A stretch of 32,633 nt of DNA from Hydrogenophaga sp. (GCA_020047875.1 JAIFNE010000199.1:1-32633), one strand, 5' to 3'; positions 1-8,420 are shown, numbered from the stretch's first letter. Notes: generated from the sequence alone by a model not told the origin. A program made the numbers and translations.

Positions 1-2090
1 CGCGATTTGATGGGCGCCGCCGCCGGGGTTTTCACCACCGGCAGCCACGGCGTGCGCCGCTCGGGTACCGCAATGGCGCAGGCGCCGCTGAGGTACTGGC
101 CGGTGAGCGAGCCGGGCGTGGCCACCACCTCGGCGCAGGTGCCCTGCGCCATCACCCGGCCACCGTGCACGCCGGCGCCGGGGCCCATGTCGATCACGTG
201 ATCGGCGGCGCGGATCATGTCTTCGTCGTGCTCCACCACCAGCACCGTGTTGCCCAGATCGCGCAGGTGCTTGAGGGTGTCGATCAGGCGGTCGTTGTCG
301 CGCTGGTGCAGACCGATGCTGGGCTCGTCGAGCACATACATCACCCCGGTGAGGCCGCTACCGATCTGGCTGGCCAGGCGGATGCGCTGGGCTTCGCCGC
401 CGGAGAGCGTGTCGGCGCTGCGGTCCAGGCTCAGGTAGTTCAGGCCCACGTCGTTCAAAAACTTCAGGCGCTGGCGGATTTCGTTCACGACGCGCGCCGC
501 AATGTCGCCCTTGGCACCGCTCAGGTGCAGCCCGCTGAAATACGCCAGCGACTCGCCCAGCGTGATGTGGCTGATCTTGTAGATGGGCTGGCGCTGCGCA
601 CCCTCGCCCACGAACACGTGGCGCGCCTCCTTGCGCAGCCGCGTGCCATGGCATTCGGGGCAGGGCTGGGTGGTGCGGTAGCGCGCCAGTTCTTCGCGCA
701 CGTGGGGCGAATCGGTTTCGCGGTGGCGACGCTCGAAGTTGCGGATGATGCCTTCGAACGGGTGCTTTTTGCTGATCTTCTTGCCCGCGCGCTCACCCGA
801 TTCCAGCGCGTAGCTGAACTTGATTTCTTCTTCACCCGAGCCATACAGCAGCACCTGCTGCACCGCGGCGGTTAGCGACTCCCAGGGCGCCTCGGCGTCG
901 AATTTGTAGTGCGCCGCCAGGCTTTCGATCATGGCGAAGTAGTAGCCGTTGCGGCGGTCCCAGCCTTTGATGGCACCGCTGGCCAGGCTCAGCGTGGGGA
1001 AGGCCACCACCCGCGCCGGGTCGAACACCTCGGTGTGGCCCAGGCCGTCGCAGGCCGGGCAGGCGCCCATGGGCGAATTGAACGAGAACAGCCGCGGCTC
1101 CATCTCGCCCACGCTGTGGCTGCAGACCGGGCAGGCGAACTTGGCCGAAAAGCCCAGCTCGGCGCCGGTGTCCATGTCGACCGCCAGCGCGCGGCCATCG
1201 GCCAGGCGAAGAGCGGCCTCGAAGCTCTCGGCGAGGCGCTGGCGCAAGGGGTTGTCGGCCCCCACGCTCCGCCCTTCCAGGGGTCGCTGCCCCCCGAGGG
1301 GGTGCGCCTGGCCTTGGGGCGGCCCGGCGTCCAGGCTGGCCTCGATCTGCCGAGCTGTTTCGGCCTCGTCGTGCGCGCGCACCTTGATGCGGTCCACCAC
1401 CACGTCGATGTTGTGCTTCTCCGTCTTCTTCAGGGCTGGCAGGTTCTCCGCCTCCACCACCTCGCCATTGAGCCGGAAGCGCACATAGCCCTGCGCCTGC
1501 ATGTCGGCAAACAGGTCGAGGAACTCGCCCTTTTTCTCGCGCGCCACCGGCGCCACGATCATCAGCCGTGTGCCCTCGGGCATGGCAAGCACCGTGTCCA
1601 CCATCTGCGCCACGCTCTGCGCGGCCAGCGGCAGATCGTGCTCGGGGCAATAGGGCGTGCCGGCGCGGGCGAAGAGCAGGCGCAGGTAGTCGTGGATTTC
1701 GGTCACGGTGCCGACCGTGGAGCGCGGGTTGTGGCTGGTGGCTTTCTGCTCGATCGCGATCGCCGGTGACAGGCCTTCGATCAGGTCCACATCGGGCTTG
1801 TCCATCAGCTGCAAGAACTGGCGCGCGTAGGCCGAAAGGCTTTCCACGTAGCGGCGCTGGCCTTCTGCATACAGCGTGTCGAAGGCCAGGCTGGACTTGC
1901 CCGAGCCCGAGAGGCCGGTGATCACCACCAGCGCGTGTTTCGGAATGTCGAGGTCGATGTTTTTCAGATTGTGCGTGCGCGCTCCGCGCACCGAGAGGGT
2001 GGCGTTGGCGCGGGCAGCGGCCTGGGCCGCGCGGCTGCGCTCCGGCACGGCATCGGGCAGCAAAACGGGGGGAAGCAGCGGGGAATTCAC
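1..2090 (-). CDS. uvrA: excinuclease ABC subunit A, UvrA (N-terminal ~696 residues, 3' part outside window)
   Basis: DNA damage-recognition ATPase of the UvrABC nucleotide excision repair complex. The minus-strand reading gives the UvrA core: RGARTHNLKNIDLDIP, Walker A GLSGSGKSS, the YAEGQRRYVESLSAYARQF stretch, CPVC and CPEC zinc-ligand pairs, the signature LSGGEAQRIRLA and Walker B VMYVLDEPSIGLHQRDN. The frame stays open to base 1; the last visible residues follow LTGQYLSG, so the second ATPase half lies outside. No in-frame ATG exists near the conserved start. GTG at 2090 is chosen and leaves a leader of about 30 residues before the conserved region, so a later GTG is possible. About 45 extra residues lie between VDRIKVR and QRLAESF compared with E. 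coli UvrA; the DNA there is a GC-rich, repeat-like segment (see the repeat entry). Confidence 0.95.
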   Translation of the reverse strand, partial: MNSPLLPPVLLPDAVPERSRAAQAAARANATLSVRGARTHNLKNIDLDIPKHALVVITGLSGSGKSSLAFDTLYAEGQRRYVESLSAYARQFLQLMDKPDVDLIEGLSPAIAIEQKATSHNPRSTVGTVTEIHDYLRLLFARAGTPYCPEHDLPLAAQSVAQMVDTVLAMPEGTRLMIVAPVAREKKGEFLDLFADMQAQGYVRFRLNGEVVEAENLPALKKTEKHNIDVVVDRIKVRAHDEAETARQIEASLDAGPPQGQAHPLGGQRPLEGRSVGADNPLRQRLAESFEAALRLADGRALAVDMDTGAELGFSAKFACPVCSHSVGEMEPRLFSFNSPMGACPACDGLGHTEVFDPARVVAFPTLSLASGAIKGWDRRNGYYFAMIESLAAHYKFDAEAPWESLTAAVQQVLLYGSGEEEIKFSYALESGERAGKKISKKHPFEGIIRNFERRHRETDSPHVREELARYRTTQPCPECHGTRLRKEARHVFVGEGAQRQPIYKISHITLGESLAYFSGLHLSGAKGDIAARVVNEIRQRLKFLNDVGLNYLSLDRSADTLSGGEAQRIRLASQIGSGLTGVMYVLDEPSIGLHQRDNDRLIDTLKHLRDLGNTVLVVEHDEDMIRAADHVIDMGPGAGVHGGRVMAQGTCAEVVATPGSLTGQYLSGACAIAVPERRTPWLPVVKTPAAAPIKS
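1245..1350. repeat. GC-rich repeat-like insertion inside uvrA, in frame
   Basis: This stretch contains short C- and G-rich mirrored blocks (CCAGGGG, CCCCCCGAGGGGG, CTTGGGGCGGCCCGG) and codes on the minus strand for a Pro/Gly/Gln-rich loop, starting DAGPPQGQAHPLGG, that is absent from E. coli UvrA. I recall very similar GC-rich interspersed elements between genes in Comamonadaceae; this is memory, not a search. The uvrA frame is preserved through it. Confidence 0.5.
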
Positions 2091-2160
2091 AGGAAATCGC
2101 CGGCCACGCCGGCGCCAGAAAGGCAACCCAGCATGATAAGGCGCGCACCCCGACGCTGCA

Positions 2161-2179
2161 GCGCTCCAGCCTGGAGCGC
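2161..2179. promoter_or_regulatory. 19-bp palindrome between divergent uvrA and MFS genes
   Basis: GCGCTCCAG-C-CTGGAGCGC is a perfect 9-bp inverted repeat around one C. It lies in the ~148-bp region between the two divergent start codons. It could be an operator or simply a stable hairpin. I see no convincing LexA box (CTGT-N8-ACAG) here. A TATCAT element on the minus strand (2133-2138) is a possible -10 for uvrA, without a clear -35. Confidence 0.35.
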
Positions 2180-2238
2180 CCCGGGCGGGCCAGCGCCTCG
2201 CGCACAATACGGCCTCCTCCGCGCCCACTTGCCGCCCC

Positions 2239-3411
2239 GTGTCCGCCCTGAACCCCGCGCCCTCCGCCTCTCCCGCTGCCGCCCCGGCCGCCGCCGCGCG
2301 CATGACGCCCGGTGAGCGCCGCGCCAGCGTCTCGCTGGCCTCGATCTACGCGCTGCGCATGCTGGGTCTGTTTCTGGTGTTGCCGGTGTTTGTGCTGGAA
2401 GCCCGCAACTACCCCGGCGGTGACAACCCGGCGCTGGTCGGCCTGGCCATGGGCATTTACGGGCTGACGCAGGCGATGCTGCAGATTCCGTTGGGCATGG
2501 CGTCCGACCGGCTGGGCCGCAAGCCGGTGATCCTGGCCGGGCTGGCGCTGTTTGTGCTGGGCAGCCTGGTGGCGGCCTGGGCGCCCAGCCTGACCTGGCT
2601 GGTGGTGGGGCGTGCCCTGCAGGGTGCGGGCGCGATTTCGGCGGCGGTTACCGCGCTGCTGGCCGACCTCACGCGCGACCAGGTGCGCACCAAGTCCATG
2701 GCGCTGATCGGCATCAGCATCGCGCTGATGTTTGCGCTCTCGCTGGTGATGGCGCCCGCGCTGGTGCCCCACATTGGGCTGGCCGGCCTGTTCTACCTCA
2801 CCGCCGGCATGGCGCTCGTTGGCATGGCGGTGGTGGCCTGGGTGGTGCCGGCCGAGCCGGCGCAGCTGGTGGCCACCGGGCGCGCTGGGTTGCGCGAGGT
2901 GTTGGCCAATGCCGAGCTGCTGCGGGTGGATCTGGGCGTGTTCGTGCTGCATGCGGTGCAGATCGCGATGTGGATGGCGGTGCCGGCGCTGCTGCGCGAG
3001 GCGGGCGTGGCCACCGCGCAGCACTGGCATGTTTATTTGCCGGCGGTGTTGGGCTCGCTGCTGGTGCTGGGCGGCTTGCTGTTCCGGCTGGAGCGCCAGG
3101 GCCACTTTCGCGCGGTGTACCTGGGCGCGATCGCGCTGATGGTGTTGGTACAGCTGGGCTTTCTGGCCAGCCTGGGCGCGCCCAACGTGTGGGCGGTGGG
3201 CGTGTTGCTCGGGCTGTATTTCCTGGGCTTCAACACCCAGGAAGCCAGCCAGCCCAGCCTGGCCTCACGGCTGGCCGAACCCCGCCAGCGCGGCGCGGCG
3301 CTGGGCGTTTACAACACGCTGATGTCACTCGGCATTTTCGCTGGCGGCTCATTCGGTGGCCTGGTGCTCAAGGCCTCATGGCGATGTGGCTGGCGCTGGC
3401 CTGGCCCATGA
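2239..3411 (+). CDS. MFS transporter (YajR-like), C-terminus frameshifted
   Basis: Major facilitator superfamily inner-membrane transporter; substrate unknown. It has 390 codons from a GTG start. After an Ala/Pro-rich leader of about 20 residues come hydrophobic helices typical of a 12-TM MFS protein. The family loop 2-3 motif is visible as GMASDRLGRKPVI. The gene is divergent from uvrA and upstream of ssb, an order common in Burkholderiales. The oddity is the 3' end: after GGLVLK the frame gives ASWRCGWRWPGP and stops. The neighbouring frame from 3378 reads MAMWLALAWPMKGPASNG, stopping at 3434, which looks like the true last helix. A deletion of roughly 40-50 bp that is not a multiple of three, or an assembly error, would explain this. 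Confidence 0.85.
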   Translation: MSALNPAPSASPAAAPAAAARMTPGERRASVSLASIYALRMLGLFLVLPVFVLEARNYPGGDNPALVGLAMGIYGLTQAMLQIPLGMASDRLGRKPVILAGLALFVLGSLVAAWAPSLTWLVVGRALQGAGAISAAVTALLADLTRDQVRTKSMALIGISIALMFALSLVMAPALVPHIGLAGLFYLTAGMALVGMAVVAWVVPAEPAQLVATGRAGLREVLANAELLRVDLGVFVLHAVQIAMWMAVPALLREAGVATAQHWHVYLPAVLGSLLVLGGLLFRLERQGHFRAVYLGAIALMVLVQLGFLASLGAPNVWAVGVLLGLYFLGFNTQEASQPSLASRLAEPRQRGAALGVYNTLMSLGIFAGGSFGGLVLKASWRCGWRWPGP

Positions 3412-3446
3412 AGGGCCCCGCCTCGAACGGCTGACGCTGCGCCCGG

Positions 3447-4859
3447 TCAGCGATGGCTGGCGGGCGCGGGGGCTGGTGGCTTGTCGTCGGTGCCCGGACT
3501 GGCTGCCGTTGTTTCCATGCGCTGGGCTGGCGCGGCAGCGGCCTGTACCGCCCGGATCATCAGCGTCGACAGCATGGGGTAGAGCGGGCGGCTGATCAGG
3601 CGCGAAATCAGGCTGGCCAGCATGGCCCCGGCCATCAGGCTGAGCACCATGGCACGGCCATCGACCATCTCCATCACGATGATGAAAGACGTCAGTGGCG
3701 CCTGGGTGGTGGCCGCCAGAAAGCTCGCCATGCCCAGCGCGATGAGGATCGGTGCCAGGCTGCGCGCCTCGTCGCTGAACAGCAGCTGCGCCACGTCGTT
3801 GCCCACGCTGGCGCCGATGGACAGCGACGGCGCGAAGATGCCGGCCGGCACGCCGCTCCAGGCGGTGAGCCAGGTGGCTACCAGCTTGAGCAGGGTGTAA
3901 ACGCGGGACAGCTCCGCGCTGCCGGCCAGCATGTCCTTCACCTCGTTGGCGCCTGCGCCAAAGGTGGCGCCGCCAGTGACCATGCCGATGATGGCCACCG
4001 CCAGCCCGATACCTGCTGCAAACCGCACTGGTCTGGCCCGCCGGTAGGCGCTTACGCGGTCGGGCATGCCCTGGATCGAGGCCGCCAGCAGTCGCGAAAA
4101 CAGGCCGCCCAGCGCGCCACACAGCAGTACCACCAGCACGCCCGGGAAGAACACGCCCCAGCTCAGGCGCGGCAACGCGATCAAGCCGAAGTAGGTGAGG
4201 TTGCCGAACACCGAGATCGACACCAGACCGGCCAGCACGATGGCTGAAATGATGACGCCGTTGGTGCGCGAGTCCATGCGCTTGGAGAGCTCCTCGATGG
4301 CAAACACCACGCCGGCCAGCGGTGCATTGAAGGCGGCTGCAATGCCAGCCGCACCGCCGGCCACCAGCAGGGCGTGGTCGTTCATGGCAGAGCCTGGGCG
4401 CAGCCAGCGCCGCGCGTCGTGCATCACACCCGCGCCCACCTGAACCGAAGGCCCCTCGCGCCCGGCGGAGAGGCCGGCCAGCAGGCTGGCCGAGCCGAGC
4501 GCGATCTTTGCCAGGGCGAGCCTGAGCGAGACGAAGTGCGGGCGTATGGTGGTGTCGACCTGCGGGTCGAGCGCTGCGATCACCTGTGGAATGCCCGAGC
4601 CCGCTGCGCCCGGGAAGTAGCGCCGGGTGCACCAGACGATGGCGGCGGTGAGCGCCGGCGTCCAGATCAGGATCGACCAGGGGGCGACCTCGCGCAGGTG
4701 GGTGAACCACTCGAAGGCGAGCTCGCTCGTCAGGGTGAACGCCACCACAAACAGGCCCGCGATCACCGCATAGATCAGCACAATGCTGCGGTCAAGCCAG
4801 GCCCGTCCGTCCGACAGCTCGTCTTGCAGATTCTGGAAAAAATTCGGTTCGCGGTTCAT
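3447..4859 (-). CDS. ClC-family chloride channel / H+-Cl- antiporter
   Basis: Inner-membrane ClC protein of 470 residues that moves chloride, probably in exchange for protons. All three ClC selectivity motifs are present: GSGIP at 87-91, GREGP at 133-137 with the gating glutamate E135, and GIFAPSLSIG at about 340-349. The inner proton glutamate of E. coli ClC-ec1 (E203) corresponds to the EE pair at 189-190 in FNAPLAGVVFAIEE. The central tyrosine is present in RPLYP (Y427). These residues favour an antiporter over a passive channel. No CBS domains follow; the tail is a short Ala/Pro-rich segment. The ATG at 4859 follows a leader shared with ssb. The gene is convergent with the MFS gene and sits between it and ssb. 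I see no fluoride riboswitch upstream. Confidence 0.92.
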   Translation of the reverse strand: MNREPNFFQNLQDELSDGRAWLDRSIVLIYAVIAGLFVVAFTLTSELAFEWFTHLREVAPWSILIWTPALTAAIVWCTRRYFPGAAGSGIPQVIAALDPQVDTTIRPHFVSLRLALAKIALGSASLLAGLSAGREGPSVQVGAGVMHDARRWLRPGSAMNDHALLVAGGAAGIAAAFNAPLAGVVFAIEELSKRMDSRTNGVIISAIVLAGLVSISVFGNLTYFGLIALPRLSWGVFFPGVLVVLLCGALGGLFSRLLAASIQGMPDRVSAYRRARPVRFAAGIGLAVAIIGMVTGGATFGAGANEVKDMLAGSAELSRVYTLLKLVATWLTAWSGVPAGIFAPSLSIGASVGNDVAQLLFSDEARSLAPILIALGMASFLAATTQAPLTSFIIVMEMVDGRAMVLSLMAGAMLASLISRLISRPLYPMLSTLMIRAVQAAAAPAQRMETTAASPGTDDKPPAPAPASHR

Positions 4860-4978
4860 GGCCAGTCAGACCATTGTGGCAGTCCACGCGGATGGCCGGA
4901 CACGCGGGCCTTGCGGCACAATGCCCCACTCGGGCGCTCGCGGCGCTCCGCCCCTTTGCGTTTCTCCAAGGAAATCCC

Positions 4979-5471
4979 ATGGCCTCCGTCAACCGGCAAC
5001 TGCGGCCGCGATCCCGAAGTCCGTTACCTGCCCTCGGGCCAGGCGGTGGCCAATGTCAGCGTGGCCACCTCCAGCCGCCGCAAGGACAAGAACAGCGGCG
5101 AGATGATCGAAGACACCCAGTGGCACCGCGTCACCTTCTACGAGCGGCTGGCCGAGATTGCCGGCGAGTATGTGAAGAAGGGCCGCCCGATTTACGTCGA
5201 AGGCCGTCTGAAATACGGCACCTACGTGGACAAGGCCACCGGTGTGGAGAAAAACACGGTTGACATCATCGCCACCGAATTGCAGCTGCTCGGCGGCCGT
5301 GAAGGCATGGGCGGCGGCGAGGAGGGTGGCAGCGCTGGTGGCGGTGGCTACTCGCGCCCGGCCGCTGCGCCCCGCGCGCCGGCCCCCGCCCCGCAGCGCC
5401 CCGCGCCCGCGCCAGCGGCGGCACGCCCGGCCAGCGGCTTCGACGACATGGACGACGACATTCCGTTTTAG
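4979..5471 (+). CDS. ssb: single-stranded DNA-binding protein SSB, 5' end frameshifted
   Basis: Essential ssDNA-binding protein of replication, repair and recombination. From about 5005 the frame ending at 5471 reads a clear SSB: CGRDPEVRYLPSGQAVANVS, then DTQWHRVTFYERLAEIAGEY, YVEGRLKYG, DIIATELQLLGGRE, a Gly/Pro/Ala-rich linker and the conserved acidic tip DDMDDDIPF that binds partner proteins. The expected start, ATG 4979 after an AAGGAA ribosome site, encodes MASVN but is in a different frame. Between MASVN and GNCGRDPEV, family members have about five residues (such as KVIIV) that are missing here. A deletion of about 14 nt fits both the gap and the frame change. In an essential gene this is more likely an assembly error than a true mutation, but an unusual start cannot be excluded. 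Confidence 0.88.
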
Positions 5472-5521
5472 GCACCCCTTCCCCACGATGGTCACGGTCG
5501 TCCTCCCCGGACGTGACCCTT

Positions 5522-5553
5522 GACCCGCCCGGCCTCGGCCCGGCGGGTCTTTT
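5522..5553 (+). terminator. rho-independent terminator of ssb
   Basis: Stem GACCCGCC / GGCGGGTC (5522-5529 with 5542-5549) encloses an inner GGC-CTCG-GCC hairpin and is followed directly by TTTT. It lies 50 nt after the ssb stop and separates ssb from the respiratory operon. Confidence 0.9.
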
Positions 5554-5578
5554 GTTGACGCGTTGTGCAGGCGGGGTG

Positions 5579-5616
5579 CTGCCATGGCCTGACATTTTTG
5601 GCAGCAGTGTCTGCCA
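5579..5616. promoter_or_regulatory. candidate enhancer (operator) sites for the sigma-54 activator, upstream of the heme-c bd oxidase operon
   Basis: The core is the 16-bp palindrome CTGACA-TTTT-TGGCAG at 5589-5604. Further half-sites are CTGCCA at 5579-5584 and CTGCCA at 5611-5616; the latter makes a second inverted repeat with TGGCAG at 5599. An almost identical 16-mer, CTGCCA-AAAA-TGGCAG, lies upstream of cydA (14727-14742). The core centre is about 115 bp before the -24 element at 5710, a normal distance for an enhancer-binding protein. Confidence 0.65.
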
Positions 5617-5709
5617 GCTCGGCGGATTCGACGCCATCAACCAGATGCCTGCTGCGGCGATCCGTGCGTAAGTTATTGATTTGTCTGGACTGTTGGCCTG
5701 TGTGACGGC

Positions 5710-5725
5710 TGGCACGCTTCTTGTT
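5710..5725 (+). promoter_or_regulatory. sigma-54-like promoter for the 5788 operon
   Basis: TGGCACG-CTTC-TTGTT matches the sigma-54 consensus TGGCACG-N4-TTGCW, except that the C of the -12 GC is T. The predicted transcript start is near 5735, about 50 nt before the ATG at 5788. The -12 mismatch is a real weakness, since GC is usually well conserved. Confidence 0.6.
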
Positions 5726-5787
5726 GATTCTTGCTGACACGCTGGTGGGCATTCCTCCGCAGCGGTTTCGTCGAGGAAGGCAAGTTC

Positions 5788-7191
5788 ATGGACATGATTG
5801 GTCTGTATCCCACCTGGTTCGAGCCGGGCGTGGGCAGCGGCTGGATCGTTGGCTTCATCGCCACGATCCATGTGCTGTTTTCCCACACCTCGGTCGGCGC
5901 GGCGATTTTCTTCGCCTGGCTTGCCAACCACGCGCACCGCCACAACAAGCCCGAGCTGCTGGAATTCATCAAGCGTTACGGCCTGTTCCTGCTGGTGTTC
6001 AGCTACGTGCTGGGTTCCATCACCGGCCCGGGCATCTGGTATTCCACCACCGTGGCCAGTCCGCGCGGCATTTCGGCGCTGATTCACAGCTTTGTCTGGA
6101 TGTGGGCCACCGAGTGGGTGTTCTTCGTGATCGAGGTGGTGGGTGTCTACATGCTGATCTACCTGGTGGGCAAGGTCGACGTGAAGACCCACACGCGCAT
6201 CGCGCTGATCTTTGGGCTGACCTCGTACACCACCATGCTGGTGATCGTGGGCATCCTGAGCTTCATGATGTGGCCGGGCAAGGCTGCCTGGACCGAGACC
6301 GGTGGCGTGCTCAACGCCTTTTACGGTCCCAACACCTTCGCCCAGCTGGGCATGCGCACGGCCTTCATGTTCACCATGACGGCGGTGGTGGGGGGCATCG
6401 TGGCCGGCCAGTTCAAGGACCTCACGCTCAAGAAAAGCATTGCGACCAAGCTGGCCTGGCTGGGCATCGTGGCCACGCTGGTCGGTGCCGCCATGTTGCA
6501 GTGGTATCTGGCCACCTTGCCCGAGACGGCCGACGTGGTGCTGCAGAACCGCCTGCCGGCGCACTTTCCCATGGCGCTGCTGAGTGTGGTGGCGGGTACG
6601 CTGGCGTACTTCATCCTGACGCTGGTGCAGCCGCGCGCGCTGGTTTCCAGCCTGGCGGCAGTCATGACGGTGGTGATTCTGGTGTTCGGCCTCTGGCCCG
6701 AAGAGGTGGCGCGCGAGTCGATCCGCAAGCCGTGGGTGGCCGGGCAGTACGTGTATTCCAACCAGGTGATTGGCCGCGACGTGCCGGGCATGGGCGTGAA
6801 GTCCGAGATTCCCACCATCGAGGCGCACGGTTTCATGAAGACGCTGGTGTTCGTGCCCGAGGCGCTGCGCACCATCGACGATGGCAACCGCGTCGAAGTC
6901 GGTCGACTGCTGGCGCTCAACACCTGCTCCAACTGCCATTCGCTGAGCAGCACCGGCATCCGCCCGCTGCGCAACTATTTCCCCGGCACCCACACCGAGG
7001 CCGAGGTCGCGGAGTACCTGCAGGCTGCGCTTTCGGGTGGCAACACGCTGTACATGCCGCAGATCCCGTTCAACGACGCCGAGGCCCGTGCGCTCGCCAG
7101 TTTCATCCTCACGCTGCCACCTGAGCGCACTACCCGTACCGCCACGGCCACTGCGCAAGCCCCGGTCGGCGCCACCGTGGTCAAGGAGTAA
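5788..7191 (+). CDS. cytochrome bd-superfamily oxidase subunit I (CydA-like) with C-terminal heme c domain
   Basis: Predicted membrane subunit of an oxygen reductase. ATG 5788 is chosen because GAGGAAGG precedes it by 7 nt and because the longer reading would begin upstream of the likely transcript start. This gives 467 residues. Helix 1 reads IHVLFSHTSVG, aligning with the CydA heme b595 helix (YHFLFVPLTLG; H28 here). SYVLGSITGPGIWYS resembles the next conserved CydA segment. ATEWVFFVIE supplies two glutamates (E109, E116) resembling E. coli E99/E107, with spacing shorter by one. After the membrane domain a periplasmic tail carries one heme c motif, CSNCH (C380-H384). Heme-c-containing bd relatives (OR-C type) are described in work on this superfamily. 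I infer cytochrome c rather than quinol as donor. A close relative is also present at 14952. Confidence 0.7.
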   Translation: MDMIGLYPTWFEPGVGSGWIVGFIATIHVLFSHTSVGAAIFFAWLANHAHRHNKPELLEFIKRYGLFLLVFSYVLGSITGPGIWYSTTVASPRGISALIHSFVWMWATEWVFFVIEVVGVYMLIYLVGKVDVKTHTRIALIFGLTSYTTMLVIVGILSFMMWPGKAAWTETGGVLNAFYGPNTFAQLGMRTAFMFTMTAVVGGIVAGQFKDLTLKKSIATKLAWLGIVATLVGAAMLQWYLATLPETADVVLQNRLPAHFPMALLSVVAGTLAYFILTLVQPRALVSSLAAVMTVVILVFGLWPEEVARESIRKPWVAGQYVYSNQVIGRDVPGMGVKSEIPTIEAHGFMKTLVFVPEALRTIDDGNRVEVGRLLALNTCSNCHSLSSTGIRPLRNYFPGTHTEAEVAEYLQAALSGGNTLYMPQIPFNDAEARALASFILTLPPERTTRTATATAQAPVGATVVKE

Positions 7192-7194
7192 GAC

Positions 7195-8418
7195 ATGACC
7201 CCTGAAATGCTCTACGCGCTGCGCGACCAGGCTGGCGTACCGTCCCATCCGCTGGTGTTCCTGGTGCTGGGTGTGCTCACTTTCGCGTTGCACATCGCGG
7301 CGGTGCAGGTGATGCTGGGTGCGGCCTCGCTCACGCTGCGCGGCGCCTTCAGCCCCAGCCTGCACTGGCGCCGCCTGGCCCAGGCCATGCTCGTCACGGC
7401 CAAGATCGCGGTCTCGGTCGCCATCGTGATCGGCGTGGCGCCGCTGCTGTTTGTTCAGGTGGTGTACGACCCGTTCTGGTACACGTCCAATGTGCTCTCG
7501 GCCTGGTGGGTGATCGGCTTCATCGTCCTGCTGATTGCCGGTTACATCGCGATGTATGTTTTTTACTGGAAGAACCACGACATCGTGGCAGATGGTGGTC
7601 GCGACGGCGTCTGGATGGTGCTGTCGTTGGTCTTGCTGCTGGCCGTGGGTTTCATCGTGCACAGCCTGACCAACCAGATGCTGTTCCCCGAGCACTGGAT
7701 GGCTTGGTACGCACCCCGCGGCGTGGTCAATCCCGACGGCCACTCGCTGCACTACTGGCATGTGCCACGTTTCCTTTTCTTCATCGGGTTGTCGGCTCCG
7801 GTCACTGGTGCCTGGCTCTTCGGCTACCGACGCTACCTGCAGGGTGGCGGTGAGATCGATGCCGCCTACCTGGGCTGGGTGCGTGGCCTGGCGCAAAACC
7901 TCATGCTCGTTGGTGGCGTGGTCTCGGTGCTGTTCGGGGCGGTCTGGATGCTCACCCTGCCCGAAAAGATGGCCTGGTTCGCCACGTCGGTCTGGATGCT
8001 GATGGCGCTCGTGGCGCTGCTTGCGGTGGTGGCCTTGCCGCTGGTGCTGCGCGAGCGCATCGATGCCGGCGTCTGGGGCTACGCCATCTTCGGCGCCGGT
8101 GCGGCGGGCTTGATCGTGGTGGGCGCGGCGCGCGAGATGCTGCGTTTCGTGACCCTGCTGGGCACGCACGGCTACAACGCCATGGACTACAAGATCAACA
8201 TGGACTGGTACAGCACCGGCCTGTTCTTCACCACCTTCGGCCTGGTCGGTGGTGTGACGCTGGCCTATCTGCTCACCGTGGCTTGGCAGGCCGGCCAGAG
8301 CAAGGGCCTGTACACCCCGAGCCCGGCCGTCACCCGCATTGGCCAGTGGTCGGTCGGCCTGCTCGTGGCCTGGACCGTGCTGTATTTCGCCGTTGGCTTT
8401 TTCGTCTGGGCGCGCTGA
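7195..8418 (+). CDS. second membrane subunit of the bd-type oxidase (CydA'-like), 407 aa
   Basis: A 407-residue multi-helix membrane protein starting 3 nt after the previous gene, so almost certainly its partner. It does not look like CydB: the LDGFDLGIG signature seen in the canonical cydB at 16375 is absent. Instead LHIAAVQVMLG near residue 33 aligns with CydA helix 1 (YHFLFVPLTLG), and IGVAPLLFVQVVYDPFWYTS resembles the following CydA segment. The glutamates present in the first subunit are missing from the equivalent helix (WWVIGFIVLLIAGYIAMY). A pair made of two CydA-like chains, one without oxygen-site residues, recalls the CydAA' arrangement described in archaea. It was recognised by motif comparison only; fold prediction would settle it. 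Confidence 0.6.
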   Translation: MTPEMLYALRDQAGVPSHPLVFLVLGVLTFALHIAAVQVMLGAASLTLRGAFSPSLHWRRLAQAMLVTAKIAVSVAIVIGVAPLLFVQVVYDPFWYTSNVLSAWWVIGFIVLLIAGYIAMYVFYWKNHDIVADGGRDGVWMVLSLVLLLAVGFIVHSLTNQMLFPEHWMAWYAPRGVVNPDGHSLHYWHVPRFLFFIGLSAPVTGAWLFGYRRYLQGGGEIDAAYLGWVRGLAQNLMLVGGVVSVLFGAVWMLTLPEKMAWFATSVWMLMALVALLAVVALPLVLRERIDAGVWGYAIFGAGAAGLIVVGAAREMLRFVTLLGTHGYNAMDYKINMDWYSTGLFFTTFGLVGGVTLAYLLTVAWQAGQSKGLYTPSPAVTRIGQWSVGLLVAWTVLYFAVGFFVWAR

Positions 8419-8420
8419 AC

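Noticed and set aside
832..3105. Long minus-strand open frame of 757 codons over uvrA and the MFS gene
   Set aside because: It is rich in Arg, Gly, Pro and Gln with no domain, and overlaps two convincing genes in other frames; a typical shadow frame in GC-rich DNA.
4860..4978. Fluoride riboswitch upstream of the ClC gene
   Set aside because: No recognisable riboswitch core, and the protein motifs (GREGP, GSGIP) are those of chloride-type rather than fluoride-type ClC proteins.
5665..5690. Possible FNR/Anr box (TTGAT near 5675) for the oxidase operon
   Set aside because: Only one half-site is present; the ATCAA partner at 4-nt spacing is missing.
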